Shown: positions 45,177 to 54,329, counted from the stretch's first letter. The stretch: 64,000 nucleotides of DNA from AP-15 sp963738185 (GCA_963738185.1 CAVTVA010000001.1:930001-994000), one strand, 5' to 3'. Numbers and translations are program-made. Notes: generated by a model not told the origin, from the letters alone.

Positions 45177-45752
45177 GTGAATATCGGGGGAGCCGTCAGG
45201 CGCGCCGGGCTGGTCGCAGCGGTGCCGCTCGGCCTGTTGGCGGCGCGGCCTGTCGCCGCGCAGACGGTCACTTTTGGGTCGCCCGGCGACCCCCCGCGCG
45301 TGGCCCTTGGCGGCGGGGTCTTCGACGTCCTGCCCGACACCAAAAAACCGGATGCCGAGCGAGTGCTGATGGTGGGTAGCGAATACCAATTCGGCGATCT
45401 CTTATGGATTTTCTCGCCCTTTGTCGGCGTCATGGGAACAGTCCAAGGCGCCTTTTACGGCTATTTCGGCTTCGGCTTCGACATCAATTTCCCGTATAAT
45501 CTGGTTCTCACCCCGAGCGCCGCCGCCGGGTATTTCGAGAGCGGCCACGGCCTCGACCTCGGCGCATGGTGGGAGTTTCGCACCGGCGCCGAGCTCGACT
45601 ACCGCTTCGCCGACCAGCGCCGGGTCGGCATCGGCTTTTATCACGTGTCGAACGCCGGGATCGGCAAGGAGAACCCCGGCGAGGAAATGGTGAACGTCGT
45701 CTTCACTGTCCCGTTGCGCTGGTCGCTGACAAGCGCGCAGCAGGCCCCGTGA
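45177..45752 (+). CDS. pagL: Lipid A 3-O-deacylase (PagL) family protein
   Basis: A 191-aa outer-membrane beta-barrel protein. GTG start, signal peptide to about residue 28 (ending VAAQ), then alternating barrel strands. The PagL active site is visible: the His and Ser of FYHVSNAGIG near residue 160 and the Glu of NPGEE. PagL removes the 3-O acyl chain from lipid A, changing membrane charge and immune recognition. This enzyme suggests LPS remodelling in the organism. Confidence 0.88.
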   Translation: MNIGGAVRRAGLVAAVPLGLLAARPVAAQTVTFGSPGDPPRVALGGGVFDVLPDTKKPDAERVLMVGSEYQFGDLLWIFSPFVGVMGTVQGAFYGYFGFGFDINFPYNLVLTPSAAAGYFESGHGLDLGAWWEFRTGAELDYRFADQRRVGIGFYHVSNAGIGKENPGEEMVNVVFTVPLRWSLTSAQQAP

Positions 45753-45798
45753 CGGCGCCCCTGGCAATCAGGGGCTTGTGAGGATACGACCGTGGCGA

Positions 45799-46116
45799 TC
45801 AGGGCAGGGGCGGGCGGCGGTCGCGTTCGGGGGCAAGCTCGTCGATCCCGCGGGCGAGGGCGATGTCGCGCTCGCTGACCCCGTCCACATCATGGGTCGC
45901 CAGCACGATCTCGACCCGGTTGTAGACATTGAACAGCTCGGGGTGGTGATCCATCTTTTCGGCCAACAGTGCTATTCGCGAGATAAAGCCCCACGCCTCC
46001 GAGAAACTGCCGAAATGATAGCTCTTGCGGATCGCATCGCGGTCGGCCACCTCGGCCCAGCCATGCAGCTCGTGGAGTGCGGCATGCCGCGCCGCTCCGA
46101 CCAGCTTTTCGACCAT
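45799..46116 (-). CDS. phhB: 4a-hydroxytetrahydrobiopterin dehydratase
   Basis: A 105-aa protein of the PCD/DCoH family. The catalytic motif is KMDHHPELFNVYNRVEIVLATHDVDG, containing the His-His of the active site. HGWAEVADRDAIRKSYHFGSFSEAWGFISRIAL precedes it. The ATG at 46116 follows a GGGAGAG ribosome-binding site; the upstream frame is noise. It recycles the pterin cofactor after aromatic amino-acid hydroxylation. Confidence 0.94.
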   Translation of the reverse strand: MVEKLVGAARHAALHELHGWAEVADRDAIRKSYHFGSFSEAWGFISRIALLAEKMDHHPELFNVYNRVEIVLATHDVDGVSERDIALARGIDELAPERDRRPPLP

Positions 46117-46190
46117 GTCGCTCTCCCATCCTCGTCGTTCACGAGGGACATGCGCGATCGGACACGGGAAATCAAGCGCGCGGCGGCAGC

Positions 46191-46598
46191 ATGAGCGGGA
46201 GGATCGCGCCATCGCTCGCGGCCCCATCCATCGCCGATATCGAGTGGCTGGCGAACAAGGCGCTCGCCGCGATCCCGCGCCCATTCCGGCGCCAACTCGG
46301 CGGGGTGACGATCCGGGTCGAGGATTTCCCGGACGAGCCCACCCGGCGGGCGATGCGCCTAGACAGCCCGTTCGACCTTCTCGGCCTCTATCGCGGCGTC
46401 GCCCTGCCGTACAAGAGCGTCACCGACCCGACCCCGCATATGGACATGATTTTCCTCTATCGCCGGCCGATGCTCGCATACTGCTGCGAGACCGGCGAGG
46501 ACCTGGCCCACCTGGTGCGCCATGTGCTGATCCACGAGATCGGCCATCATTTCGGCTTCAGCGACGCCGACATGGCGCGTATCGAGGCGTCGGGCTGA
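46191..46598 (+). CDS. Metallopeptidase family protein (minimal zincin)
   Basis: A 135-aa protein with the zinc motif HEIGHHFGFSDADM near the C-terminus (HExxH plus Asp third ligand). The N-terminal LANKALAAIPRPFRRQLGGVTIRVEDFPDE and LLGLYRGVALPYKS segments are typical of the small metallopeptidase family in alphaproteobacteria (zincin-1/DUF1025 type). Function unproven. Divergent from phhB; its 3' end overlaps the uracil-DNA-glycosylase gene on the other strand. Confidence 0.88.
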   Translation: MSGRIAPSLAAPSIADIEWLANKALAAIPRPFRRQLGGVTIRVEDFPDEPTRRAMRLDSPFDLLGLYRGVALPYKSVTDPTPHMDMIFLYRRPMLAYCCETGEDLAHLVRHVLIHEIGHHFGFSDADMARIEASG

Positions 46599-47175
46599 GC
46601 GCTTCGCCGACCCGCGCGCGCAGCTCCGGGAGCAGCTCGGCCTCGAACCACGGGTTGCGGCGCAGCCACAGCGCCGCGCGCCAGCTCGGGTGCGGCAACA
46701 CAAACATTGCTGGCAGAAACTCGCGCCAGCGTGCGATTGCGTCGGTCATCGAGCCGGCTCGGGTCGGCGGCAGGTAATGGCGGATCGCGTGACCGCCGGC
46801 CAGCACGGTCAAGCCGACCGCCGGCAACAGAGCCCGCAGTCGCGCATGCCATAAGGGGGCGCATTCGGGGCGCGGCGGCCGGTCGCCGCCTTTGCTCCGC
46901 CCGGGATAGCAGAAGCCGATCGGCATGATCGCCACCCGGCTCTCGTCGTAGAAAGTTTCGCGGTCGAGCCCGAGCCACGAGCGCAGCCGGTCGCCGCTCT
47001 TGTCGTCGAACGACAGCCCGGTCTGGTGCACCCGCGTTCCCGGCGCCTGGCTGACGATCAGGAGCCGCGCCGATGGCCGGCCGCGCACAATCGGCCGGGG
47101 TCCGAGCGGCAGCTGCGCCGCGCACACCCGGCAGGCGCGGATCTCGGCCAGGAGCCGGTCGAAATCGTCGATCAA
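46558..47175 (-). CDS. Uracil-DNA glycosylase family protein
   Basis: About 205 aa. The family motifs are LLIVSQAPGTRVHQTGLSFDD (the UDG motif A loop), the following RLRSWLGLD..TFYD, GFCYPGR and the motif B-like VLPHPSWRA. The Cys residues in CRVC, GFCY and PECAPLW recall the Fe-S-type UDG families. It may remove uracil from DNA, or hold the fold without that activity. The start is uncertain: a TTG at 47175 gives a family-like N-terminus (LIDDFDRLLAEIRACRVC), while the open frame goes on upstream in Arg-rich sequence. It overlaps the metallopeptidase gene tail to tail by 41 bases. Confidence 0.8.
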   Translation of the reverse strand: MIDDFDRLLAEIRACRVCAAQLPLGPRPIVRGRPSARLLIVSQAPGTRVHQTGLSFDDKSGDRLRSWLGLDRETFYDESRVAIMPIGFCYPGRSKGGDRPPRPECAPLWHARLRALLPAVGLTVLAGGHAIRHYLPPTRAGSMTDAIARWREFLPAMFVLPHPSWRAALWLRRNPWFEAELLPELRARVGEALSPTPRYAPCRRR

Positions 47176-47500
47176 GGTGTCCGGGCCGCCGGATCGCCCG
47201 CTCCGCCCTTCGTGACGCGTTCCCCCGCTCCTGTTCCGCCTGTTTTTTGCAGGAGATTTACAGGCGCCCCGCCCCGATCCGATGGCATCGACCTTTCCCA
47301 TTCTGCGTGAGTGCACCGCCGGCGGAGCAAGTCGGACCGCACCATACGATGCGATTGCGGTAATTTTACCGCGAGCGGCCGAGCGGTCAGAACGAGTATT
47401 CCGGTCGCCATCGTAGCCGTTCGCCGGGCCCGATGCGCCGTAGCCCGCATTTGTCGGGTGATTTGGCCCGCCCCCGCATCTACGGCAGTTTCAGAAGCGG

Positions 47501-47704
47501 TTGCGGCGATTGTGCGGACGAGGGTACAACCTCACTTTAGGCGTTACCCTAGTAGGATTTGCAGCGAGCACGATGTCACCTTGGACTGCGATTGGGAGAT
47601 CACTGGGCTGGGGAGCTTGCACTGTCATTTTCGGATTAGTCCCTTTTATGGATAAGTATCCTGATGCCCCTAGTCGATCACGATATCCCATTTTCCAAGA
47701 TTGA
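47501..47704 (+). CDS. Possible small membrane protein, 67 aa
   Basis: A short reading frame with a hydrophobic stretch (LGVTLVGFAASTM then GWGACTVIFGLVPF), ending SRYPIFQD. It precedes and overlaps the next membrane protein. No family is known and the start is unclear. It could be real because local composition is AT-richer and the frame is not a shadow of a neighbour. The 47176-47500 interval has no supportable gene. Confidence 0.3.
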   Translation: MRRLCGRGYNLTLGVTLVGFAASTMSPWTAIGRSLGWGACTVIFGLVPFMDKYPDAPSRSRYPIFQD

Positions 47705-48005
47705 GTTTCTAAAAAGCGGCGGCATAGTCATTTTCGCGATAACAATCACCATCGCCGTACTTGTAGACCACTATCTGTCGCGGTTTCGCTTTCAGAGCCC
47801 GTCCATTGGACTGATTTGTAATATACTGGTTCCCTTCGGTATCTGCCTTTTGGGAATGATCATTCACATTACGACTGTGATTGCCAAGGCGGACTCACTA
47901 GGAATCGCCTTTGTGTTCAATGCCAATTTAGGTTTAGCAGTGCTTGCTGTCGTGTTTTGCTTGATCCAGAAGGCGCTTCAAGTTTCCGCTGATAGCTCCG
48001 GGTGA
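47664..48005 (+). CDS. Hypothetical integral membrane protein, 113 aa
   Basis: A 113-aa protein with three predicted membrane helices: IVIFAITITIAVLVDHYL, ICNILVPFGICLLGMIIHIT and LGLAVLAVVFCLIQKAL. Codon use is clearly less GC-rich than in the flanking genes, suggesting a foreign origin. The stop overlaps the start of the next gene by one or more bases, so the two are probably translated together. No family is recognised. Confidence 0.55.
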   Translation: MPLVDHDIPFSKIEFLKSGGIVIFAITITIAVLVDHYLSRFRFQSPSIGLICNILVPFGICLLGMIIHITTVIAKADSLGIAFVFNANLGLAVLAVVFCLIQKALQVSADSSG

Positions 48006-48421
48006 TGGGTGGAATCAAAATGGCCGAAAACGTACTGCAAGCTGTCACATACATAACGTGGTGCTTGACAATTCTTCTCGGAATTGTCGGTGCACGAGAA
48101 CTCATCCGCATGCATCAATTATCAAAACAAGCTGCGGCACGTGCCGAATACGAGCGTGCCCGCGCCGGAATCATTGTACGAGATGCCCTCAAGAAAAAGC
48201 ACCCTATCGGAATAATTCACATCCATGGGCCTATTGCAGTCCCCAAGATTCTTGACCGACATCGAGATGATCTCGGCAGACCTGCCCAGCCATCGCGATG
48301 GGCAAAGGAGTACCGGTCAGTACGTGCGCGCACAGCCCAAAATCCTGGCAGAGATCATCGCCTATTTCCAAAAAGTTACGAGACAACCATCCCCGCTGGA
48401 ACTTCGGAATATATCCATTAA
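48005..48421 (+). CDS. Hypothetical membrane-anchored protein, 138 aa
   Basis: Starts at ATG 48005 (GTG 48002 also possible), overlapping the previous stop. One N-terminal transmembrane helix (YITWCLTILLGIVGARELI) is followed by a charged helix (QLSKQAAARAEYERARAGIIVRDAL) facing the cytoplasm. The sequence after residue 85 looks unlike protein; in the next frame there is a smoother continuation, DIEMISADLPSHRDG..YVRAQPKILAEIIAYFQK, which runs on towards the helical-repeat protein. A frameshift near 48250 may therefore hide a longer protein. No family is recognised. Confidence 0.45.
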   Translation: MGGIKMAENVLQAVTYITWCLTILLGIVGARELIRMHQLSKQAAARAEYERARAGIIVRDALKKKHPIGIIHIHGPIAVPKILDRHRDDLGRPAQPSRWAKEYRSVRARTAQNPGRDHRLFPKSYETTIPAGTSEYIH

Positions 48422-48437
48422 GCAAGGGGCGAGCCGC

Positions 48438-49124
48438 ATGTCCGACGAGCCGCCACCTTTAGAGACCGCAGAAGCACTATACAAGGATATTTCAGACCTG
48501 TTAGCCAAGCAGCCTGAAAACGAAAGGCTGCTTCATCATAAAGTTCATGCATCGCTACATCTGCTTTCGCTTTACGTGAACAATGAGCGATTGAGCGAGG
48601 CAGAAGTTATCTATGAAGAAACCTCGCGCTTAGTCGAGCAGCATCCAGACATGGAGGACTTACGCGCCATGATGGGGGAAATGGCGGGCATGCTGTCCGC
48701 GTATCTAGGTGACGCGGGCCAAGCCGATAAAGCGCGTGGTATATATGACAATGTGAAAGGCCACCTAGCCCGACATCCAAATGATCGACGACTGCTCAAC
48801 GCTGTGCTGCAAGTGGCCTTCAATCTCGCCGTCGATTATTCCGTCAACAGTGACGATCTACCCAAGCTTGAAGCCATTTCCCGCGATGCCTACGAACTGA
48901 GCACTCCTTACCCGAACGATGCCGAAATACAGGCCCACAAAGTACGCGTGGCAAGCATCCTCAGTGCAGAATACGCTTTTGGGGGAAATTTAGAAAAGGC
49001 TAGAGAGATATATCGGCAAATAGCTGCCACCGCGGAATCATTTCCTGATGATACCAATATTCGTGAATCGCAATCATCAACTGCTGTAGCATTGCTCGCC
49101 AAGCTGGACGAATTGCATGGTTGA
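48438..49124 (+). CDS. TPR-like helical-repeat protein, 228 aa
   Basis: A 228-aa, all-helical acidic protein. About five degenerate units of some 40 residues are visible, each with a pattern such as AEALYKDISDLLAKQPENERLLHHKVHAS, AEVIYEETSRLVEQHPDMEDLR, ARGIYDNVKGHLARHPNDRRLL and AREIYRQIAATAESFPDD. This is the tetratricopeptide-like fold used for protein binding. The ATG at 48438 follows an AAGGGGCGAG site. GC content is low like that of the two membrane genes before it. A scaffold role for the membrane proteins can be guessed, nothing more. Confidence 0.6.
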   Translation: MSDEPPPLETAEALYKDISDLLAKQPENERLLHHKVHASLHLLSLYVNNERLSEAEVIYEETSRLVEQHPDMEDLRAMMGEMAGMLSAYLGDAGQADKARGIYDNVKGHLARHPNDRRLLNAVLQVAFNLAVDYSVNSDDLPKLEAISRDAYELSTPYPNDAEIQAHKVRVASILSAEYAFGGNLEKAREIYRQIAATAESFPDDTNIRESQSSTAVALLAKLDELHG

Positions 49125-49312
49125 CCGGCTTGGGCGCGCTGTTGTTCCAGAATCCATCTTATGCGCTGTCTTTTTGTCGGCGGGCGCTGCCGGGAGCACA
49201 CCCGTTTAGTCATGTCCATTCAACCAAACCCGGCCTATAACGTGGGTATACCCACCATTCGCCGCGCCACGCGCGCCGCGGGGTACTGGATGCATCCGCG
49301 GGAGGAAGGATC

Positions 49313-49507
49313 GTGGACATGCGTTCTCTTGCCGTGATGTTCGCCGGCCTTATCGGCGTCGCGGCGATTGCCACGATGGCGGGGTGCGCGCCGACCACAA
49401 GTGGGGGTCAGCGGTATGCGTGCCCGGCGGGAGTGCCGTGGGTTTCTGACGGCTACGCGAATGGCAAGTTTGTTCCCGCTCACTGTCTGGGCCAAGCGGC
49501 GCAATAA
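49313..49507 (+). CDS. Small lipoprotein, 64 aa
   Basis: Behind a strong GGGAGGAAGG site, starting GTG at 49313 or ATG at 49319. The product is MRSLAVMFAGLIGVAAIATMAGC, a lipoprotein signal peptide with a lipobox Cys, then a 40-aa mature part with two Cys (YACPAGVPWV and PAHCLGQ) likely to be disulphide-bonded. Similar tiny outer-membrane lipoproteins occur in alphaproteobacteria. Function unknown. Confidence 0.55.
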   Translation: MDMRSLAVMFAGLIGVAAIATMAGCAPTTSGGQRYACPAGVPWVSDGYANGKFVPAHCLGQAAQ

Positions 49508-49773
49508 AGCGCGATCAATTCCGGAACGCCGTCACGCGCCAAACGGCGGGTTTTCCGCAGAGCCGGTGATGCCTCCTTGAAACCGCGGAGCCGGGGATCG
49601 TGGCGCATGCAGCGCGCCGGGCGGTCGATGCGGGCAATGTCGCTGTGCTGGGACAGCCGAGGGTCGATGCTGCGATGGTCTGCTCGTGACCAAGGGCGCC
49701 GGGCCGGCTATGTTCGGCGGGCTTTGCTCGGCGCGTGGGACACGTCGCAAGACAACCAACGGGGGAGGAGGAC

Positions 49774-50863
49774 ATGAGGGGACGCTCGCGCGAGATCGCA
49801 GAGAGGCTGGCGGCGGGGTTGCCGCGGCGCGCGGTGATGCGCGGCGTCGCGGCGGGGCCGCTGGCGGCGGCGCTGACCGCTGCTGCCGGCGGCGCAGCGG
49901 CGGCGGACGAGGGGCCGTTTCCGGCGCATCCGCGGTGGAAATTCGTGTTCGTCAATCATGTCACGACCAACGCCTTTTTTGTGCCGTGCCAATACGGCAT
50001 CCACGACGCCTGCGCGCTCCTCGGCTGCGACTATCAATGGACCGGCTCGGAAACCTCGGATGTGGCGCAGATGGTCAACGCGATGAACACCGCAATCGCC
50101 GGCAAGGCCGACGCGATCGCCGTCTGCATCGTCGATCCCAAAGGCTTCGACCGGCCGATCGGGCGCGCGCTCGACGCCGGCATCCCGGTGTTCAGCTACA
50201 ACGCCGATGCGCCGCGCGGCAGCGACAACCGGCGGCTCGCCTATATCGGCCAGGACCTGTTCCTGTCCGGGCAGATGATGGGCGCGCGCATCGTCAAATT
50301 GGTGGGTGAGGGCGAGGTGGCGCTGTTCATCGCCACGCCGGGGCAGCTCAACCTGCAGCCGCGGGTCGATGGTGCCATCGATGCGATCAAGAAGTCCGGA
50401 GCCAAGATCACGGCGACGATGATCGCCACCGACCCGACGGTCAACGCCTCGCTGTCGAAGATCCGCGCCTATTATTTGGGCCATCCAAAGGTGCGCGGCA
50501 TGTTCGGCACCGGCGGCGGCGACACCCAGAACACCGGGCTGATCATGCGGCAATACGATCTGGTCAAAAAGGGCGTGCATGCCGGCGGCTTCGACCTGTT
50601 GCCGCGCTCGCTCGCGGCGGTGCATGACGGGTTCCTCGATTTCGTGATCGACCAGCAGCCTTATCTGCAAGGCTTTTACACGGTCATGGAGATGTTCGCC
50701 TTCAAGGTCTCGGGCGGGCTGGTCGGCCCGGCCGACATCAACACCGGCCTCAAATTCGTCACCAAGAACAATGTGCCAGCCTTATCTCGACACCAAGACG
50801 CGCTACGAAGGCAGCGCCGCGACCGCGCAGATCGTGCCGCGCAGCGGGCCGATCGGCGGGTGA
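49774..50863 (+). CDS. Sugar ABC transporter substrate-binding protein, one frameshift
   Basis: About 362 aa. The ATG lies behind GGGGAGGAGG. A twin-arginine-like signal (PRRAVMRGVAAGPLAAAL, cleaved after AAAA) leads to a type-I periplasmic binding fold: WKFVFVNHVTTNAFFVPCQYGIHDACALLGC, IAGKADAIAVCIVDPKGF, AGIPVFSYNADAPRG, and VRGMFGTGGGDTQNT. The frame changes near 50775 (one extra base) and continues PYLDTKTRYEG to a stop at 50861-50863, overlapping the permease GTG. The frcB/rbsB-type fold suggests a sugar or sugar-like ligand such as fructose, but this is not proven. Confidence 0.85.
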
Positions 50864-51868
50864 GGATCACGCCGCGCCGGGCGGGCCGGGCCGCTCCACC
50901 GCGCCGCGGCGTGGCCGCGCGGGCCTATGATTTTGTGTTGCGGCCGGAGGCCAGCGTCATCGTCGTATCGGCGGCGCTGGTCATCTATTTCGAGCTGGCC
51001 AACGCCAATTTTCTGACCAACGACAATCTGCAGACCGTGTCGCAGTTCGTTGCGGCGCCGGTGATCATCGCCTGCGGCGAGATCATGCTGCTTGATCTGC
51101 CGCGAGATCGATCTCTCGGTCGGCCAGGTGTTCGCGCTGGCCCCGTTCCTGATGGAGCATGCCCAGGCGGTGGGGCTGCCGGTGGTCGCGGCGATCGTCG
51201 CCGCACTCGCCATCTGCGCGCTGATCGGGCTGGTCATCGGGCTGATCACGATCGGGCTCAAGGTGCCGTCCTTTATCACCACGCTCGGCATGCTGTTCCT
51301 GATCACCGGGATCACCTTGACGATCTCGCGCGGCTTTCCGGCCAACACGCCGGGCGGCCCGCTCCTGAACGGCGTCATGGGCGCATGGGGCTATTCGGAG
51401 ATCGTCTGGGCGGTGGTCATCGTCGCCATTATGCACGTCGTGCTGCGCCACACCCGCTGGGGGCTGCACACGATCGCGATCGGCGGCAACATCGTCGCCG
51501 CGGCCGAGGCCGGCATTGCGATCAACCGCATCAAGATCGGCAATTTCATGCTGACCAGCACCCTGGGCGGGCTTAGCGGGTTGTTGGAGGCGTTTCGCGT
51601 CGGCTCGACCGACCCGTTGGCCGGCGGCAGCAACATCATGTTCCTCGGCGTCGCCTCGGGGGTGATCGGCGGCACCGCGATCGCCGGCGGCACCGGCACG
51701 ATCGTCGGCGGGCTGGTCGGCGGCATCATGCTCGGCGTCTTGCAGGACGGGTTCACGTTGCAGGGCATCAACGCCTTCACCTTCGACACGATCATCGGCG
51801 CCGCGATCCTGATCGCGATGGTGGCCAACATCCATCTGGCGCGGCTGCGCGGCGGGTTTCGCGAATGA
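50860..51868 (+). CDS. Sugar ABC transporter permease (RbsC/FrcC-like), one frameshift
   Basis: About 335 aa. GTG start overlapping the previous stop. The N-terminal part YDFVLRPEASVIVVSAALVIYFELANANFLT and a second helix IIACGEIMLL are in the first frame. A break near 51090 (one extra base) leads into REIDLSVGQVFALAPFLMEH, the EIDLSVG motif of the family. More helices follow, with GLKVPSFITTLGMLFLITGI, IGGNIVAAAEAGI, GIMLGVLQDG and the end IHLARLRGGFRE. About eight to ten membrane segments. It forms the channel with the binding protein and ATPase on either side. The stop overlaps the ATPase start. Confidence 0.85.
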
Positions 51869-52633
51869 GCGCGGTTTCAGCCGAGCGCGATCCGCGCCGA
51901 AAACGTGGTCAAGGTGTTCGGCAAGGTCACGGCACTGGCCGGCGTATCGCTGCGGGTCGCGCGCGGCGAGACGCTCGGCATCCTCGGCGACAATGGTGCG
52001 GGCAAATCGACCTTGATCAAGATACTGACCGGCTATCACCAGCCGGATTCGGGTCAGGTGTTCGTCGATGGCCGGCCGGTGGCGCTCGCCTCGGTCGATG
52101 ACGCGCGCGCCCTCGGCATCGAATGCGTCTATCAGGATCTGGCCTTGGTCAACGGGCTCAGCATCTACCACAACATGTTCTTGAACCGCGAATTATTGTG
52201 GGGCGGCCCGCTCAGGCTGTTGGACCATCGCGCGATGCGCCGGCGCGCGGCCGAAGCCCTGGCCGAGATTGGCGTCGACATACCCTCGGTCGAGCTCGAG
52301 GTCGGCGCGCTGTCAGGCGGCCAGCGCCAGGCGATCGCCGTCGCCCGCGCGGTTTATTCGCAGGCCCGCATCCTGTTGCTCGACGAGCCGTTGGCGGCGA
52401 TGGGGGCGCGCGAGGCGCGGCTGATCATCGATCTGATCGAGCGTTTGCGCTCGCGCGGCGATATCGCCATCGTGATGATTGCCCACAATTACGCGCAAAC
52501 CCTGGAGATCTGCGACCGGGTGATCCTGATGCAGCACGGCGAAGTGACCTTCGAAAGCCGCGCCGCCTCGACCTCGGCCGAGGAGCTCCTGGAGATCGTC
52601 CGACGCGAATACCGCGCCGTCCGGGCGGGGTGA
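51865..52633 (+). CDS. Sugar ABC transporter ATP-binding protein (FrcA-like, single domain), one frameshift
   Basis: About 255 aa with one ABC domain. ATG at 51865 overlaps the permease stop. A frame change near 51885 brings the reading into AIRAENVVKVFGKVTAL. Walker A GDNGAGKST near residue 41, Q-loop in IECVYQDLALV, signature LSGGQRQAIAVARAVYS, Walker B ILLLDEPLAAMG and the H-loop in MIAHN are present. The single-domain form and the order binding protein, permease, ATPase match the fructose-type frcBCA operons. All three genes show a single added base, so errors are suspected. Confidence 0.85.
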
Positions 52634-52675
52634 TCCTGTGACAGCGTACTGTTCACTATCGCGCCGAGCCCGCTA

Positions 52676-52731
52676 GCTGGTGGTGCGATGCTAACGGATC
52701 GTTCCGATCCGTTGGCTGATGCACCACCAGC
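52676..52731. terminator. Long nested hairpin behind the ABC operon
   Basis: An outer perfect 11-bp pair, GCTGGTGGTGC and GCACCACCAGC, encloses an inner perfect 9-bp pair, AACGGATCG-TTC-CGATCCGTT. The whole spans 56 bases, 43 bases after the ATPase stop. No clear T-run follows. It is a candidate transcription or mRNA 3'-end structure, or a protein-binding palindrome. The remaining 52634-52946 interval has no supportable gene. Confidence 0.5.
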
Positions 52732-52946
52732 GAATGTGGGCCGATTTACGAAGCGCTTGGGAAGCGAGCGTTTCGATCGGACCACTCTCATGACCGCCTC
52801 TCCAAGTAGCAGGCAAGCGAATTGGTGGATACGATCCGCCATGACCCGTCTCCTATGCGTGAGGCTCTGCACCGGCCATTCCGGCGCAACCCTCGCTACC
52901 CGCATACTGCGAGACGGGTCGCCCCGTCCCTAGGCGGACACGTGGT

Positions 52947-54329
52947 CTAGCCGAGGTCGAGGGTTCCCAGCGCTCGGCCGAGGGTGTCGACGATGCGGTC
53001 GCACTCGGCGCGGGTGATCACCAGCGGCGGGCACAGGGTGATGGTGTTGCCATAGCGGCGGCCGCCGCCGGAGCGGCCGACGATCACCCCGTGATCCCGG
53101 CAAAAGTCGACGATGCGGGTGATCTGCGCCGCCTCGACCGGCTCCTTCGTGGTGCGGTCCCGGACCAGCTCGACCCCGATCAAGAGCCCCTTGCCCCGCA
53201 CATCGCCGACGACCTGGTGGCTCATCAGCCCACGCAGCCCGTCGAGCAGATAGGCCCCGGTCTCCGCCGCACGCTCGGCGAGCCGTTCCTCTTCCATGAT
53301 CTCGATGTTGCGCAGGGCGACTGCCGCCGCCACTGGGTGGCCGCCGTAGGTATTGACCTGGGCCACCTGCCGGTTCTCCGCCGGATCCCCATAAAAGCTC
53401 TTAAACACGCTGTTTTTCACCACGGTCGCGGCGATCGGCAGATAGGCGCTGGAGATGCCCTTGGCGATTGCGACGATGTCGGGCGACACCCCGTAATGCT
53501 GATGCGCGAACATCTTGCCGGTGCGGCCAAAGCCGTTGATGACCTCGTCCACGTGCAGGAGGATGCCGTATTTGCGGCACAGGCTTTCGACTTCGGGCAG
53601 ATATTCGTCGGGCGGCACCGCGACGCCGACGCCGCTCATGATCGGCTCGATGATCACCTCGGCCACCGTGTCGGGGCCTTCGCCGAGGATCGCATGCTCC
53701 ATGTTCTTGACGCAGGCAAGCCCGCAGCTCGGGTAGCTGAGCCCGAACGGGCAGCGATAGCAATAGGGCGGGGCGACATGCACAAAGTCCCCGGAAAACG
53801 GCTCGAACTTCGCTTTGCGCTCGCCCATGCCGCCGGCATCCAACGTGCTGAGCGTGGTGCCGTGATACGAGAAATAGCGGCTGACGGTCTTGAAGCGGTA
53901 TTCCCCTGGCGATTCGTGCTTCATGTATTGCCGGGCGATCTTAAAGCCGGCTTCGTTCGCCTCGGAGCCGGAGTTGACAAAGTAGGTGTGATAGCCGCCG
54001 CCCATCAGCCCGTTGATCTTCTCGGCCAACCCCGCGGCCGGCACATTCATCGCCGTGTGCGGGAAATAGGACAATTGCCGCATCTGGTCGGCGGCGACTT
54101 GCGCCAGCTCGGTGCGGCCATAGCCGATATTGACGCACCACAGCCCGGCCATGGCGTCGAGATAGCTGGTGCCGTCGGCATCGACGACCGTCGAGCCCTC
54201 GCCGCCGGCGACGACCATCTGCTTGGCTTCCAACGCCCGGTGCTGAACCATCGGGTGCAGCACGTTGCCGAGATCCTGCTGCACGACGGCTTCGCGCGCC
54301 GCGGGATCGGGAGAATTGGAGAGCGGCAT
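52947..54329 (-). CDS. Class III aminotransferase (omega-amino acid:pyruvate type)
   Basis: A 460-aa PLP enzyme. GLWCVNIGYGRTELAQVAADQMRQLSYFPHT and FVNSGSEANEAGFKIARQY give the N-terminal and cofactor region. HVDEVINGFGRTGKMFAHQHYGVSPDIVAIAKGISSAYLPIAA contains the conserved Asp and the PLP-binding Lys (in IAKGISS). The C-terminus GRSGGGRRYGNTITLCPPLVITRAECD matches the family. Typical substrates are beta-alanine, taurine, 4-aminobutyrate or spermidine-type amines with pyruvate as acceptor. ATG at 54329; the upstream frame is not used. Confidence 0.93.
   Translation of the reverse strand: MPLSNSPDPAAREAVVQQDLGNVLHPMVQHRALEAKQMVVAGGEGSTVVDADGTSYLDAMAGLWCVNIGYGRTELAQVAADQMRQLSYFPHTAMNVPAAGLAEKINGLMGGGYHTYFVNSGSEANEAGFKIARQYMKHESPGEYRFKTVSRYFSYHGTTLSTLDAGGMGERKAKFEPFSGDFVHVAPPYCYRCPFGLSYPSCGLACVKNMEHAILGEGPDTVAEVIIEPIMSGVGVAVPPDEYLPEVESLCRKYGILLHVDEVINGFGRTGKMFAHQHYGVSPDIVAIAKGISSAYLPIAATVVKNSVFKSFYGDPAENRQVAQVNTYGGHPVAAAVALRNIEIMEEERLAERAAETGAYLLDGLRGLMSHQVVGDVRGKGLLIGVELVRDRTTKEPVEAAQITRIVDFCRDHGVIVGRSGGGRRYGNTITLCPPLVITRAECDRIVDTLGRALGTLDLG

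Noticed and set aside
49735..51576. Apparent fusion of binding protein and permease in one frame
   Set aside because: The fusion results from a frame change near 50775. In the correct frames the binding protein stops at 50863 and the permease starts at an overlapping GTG.
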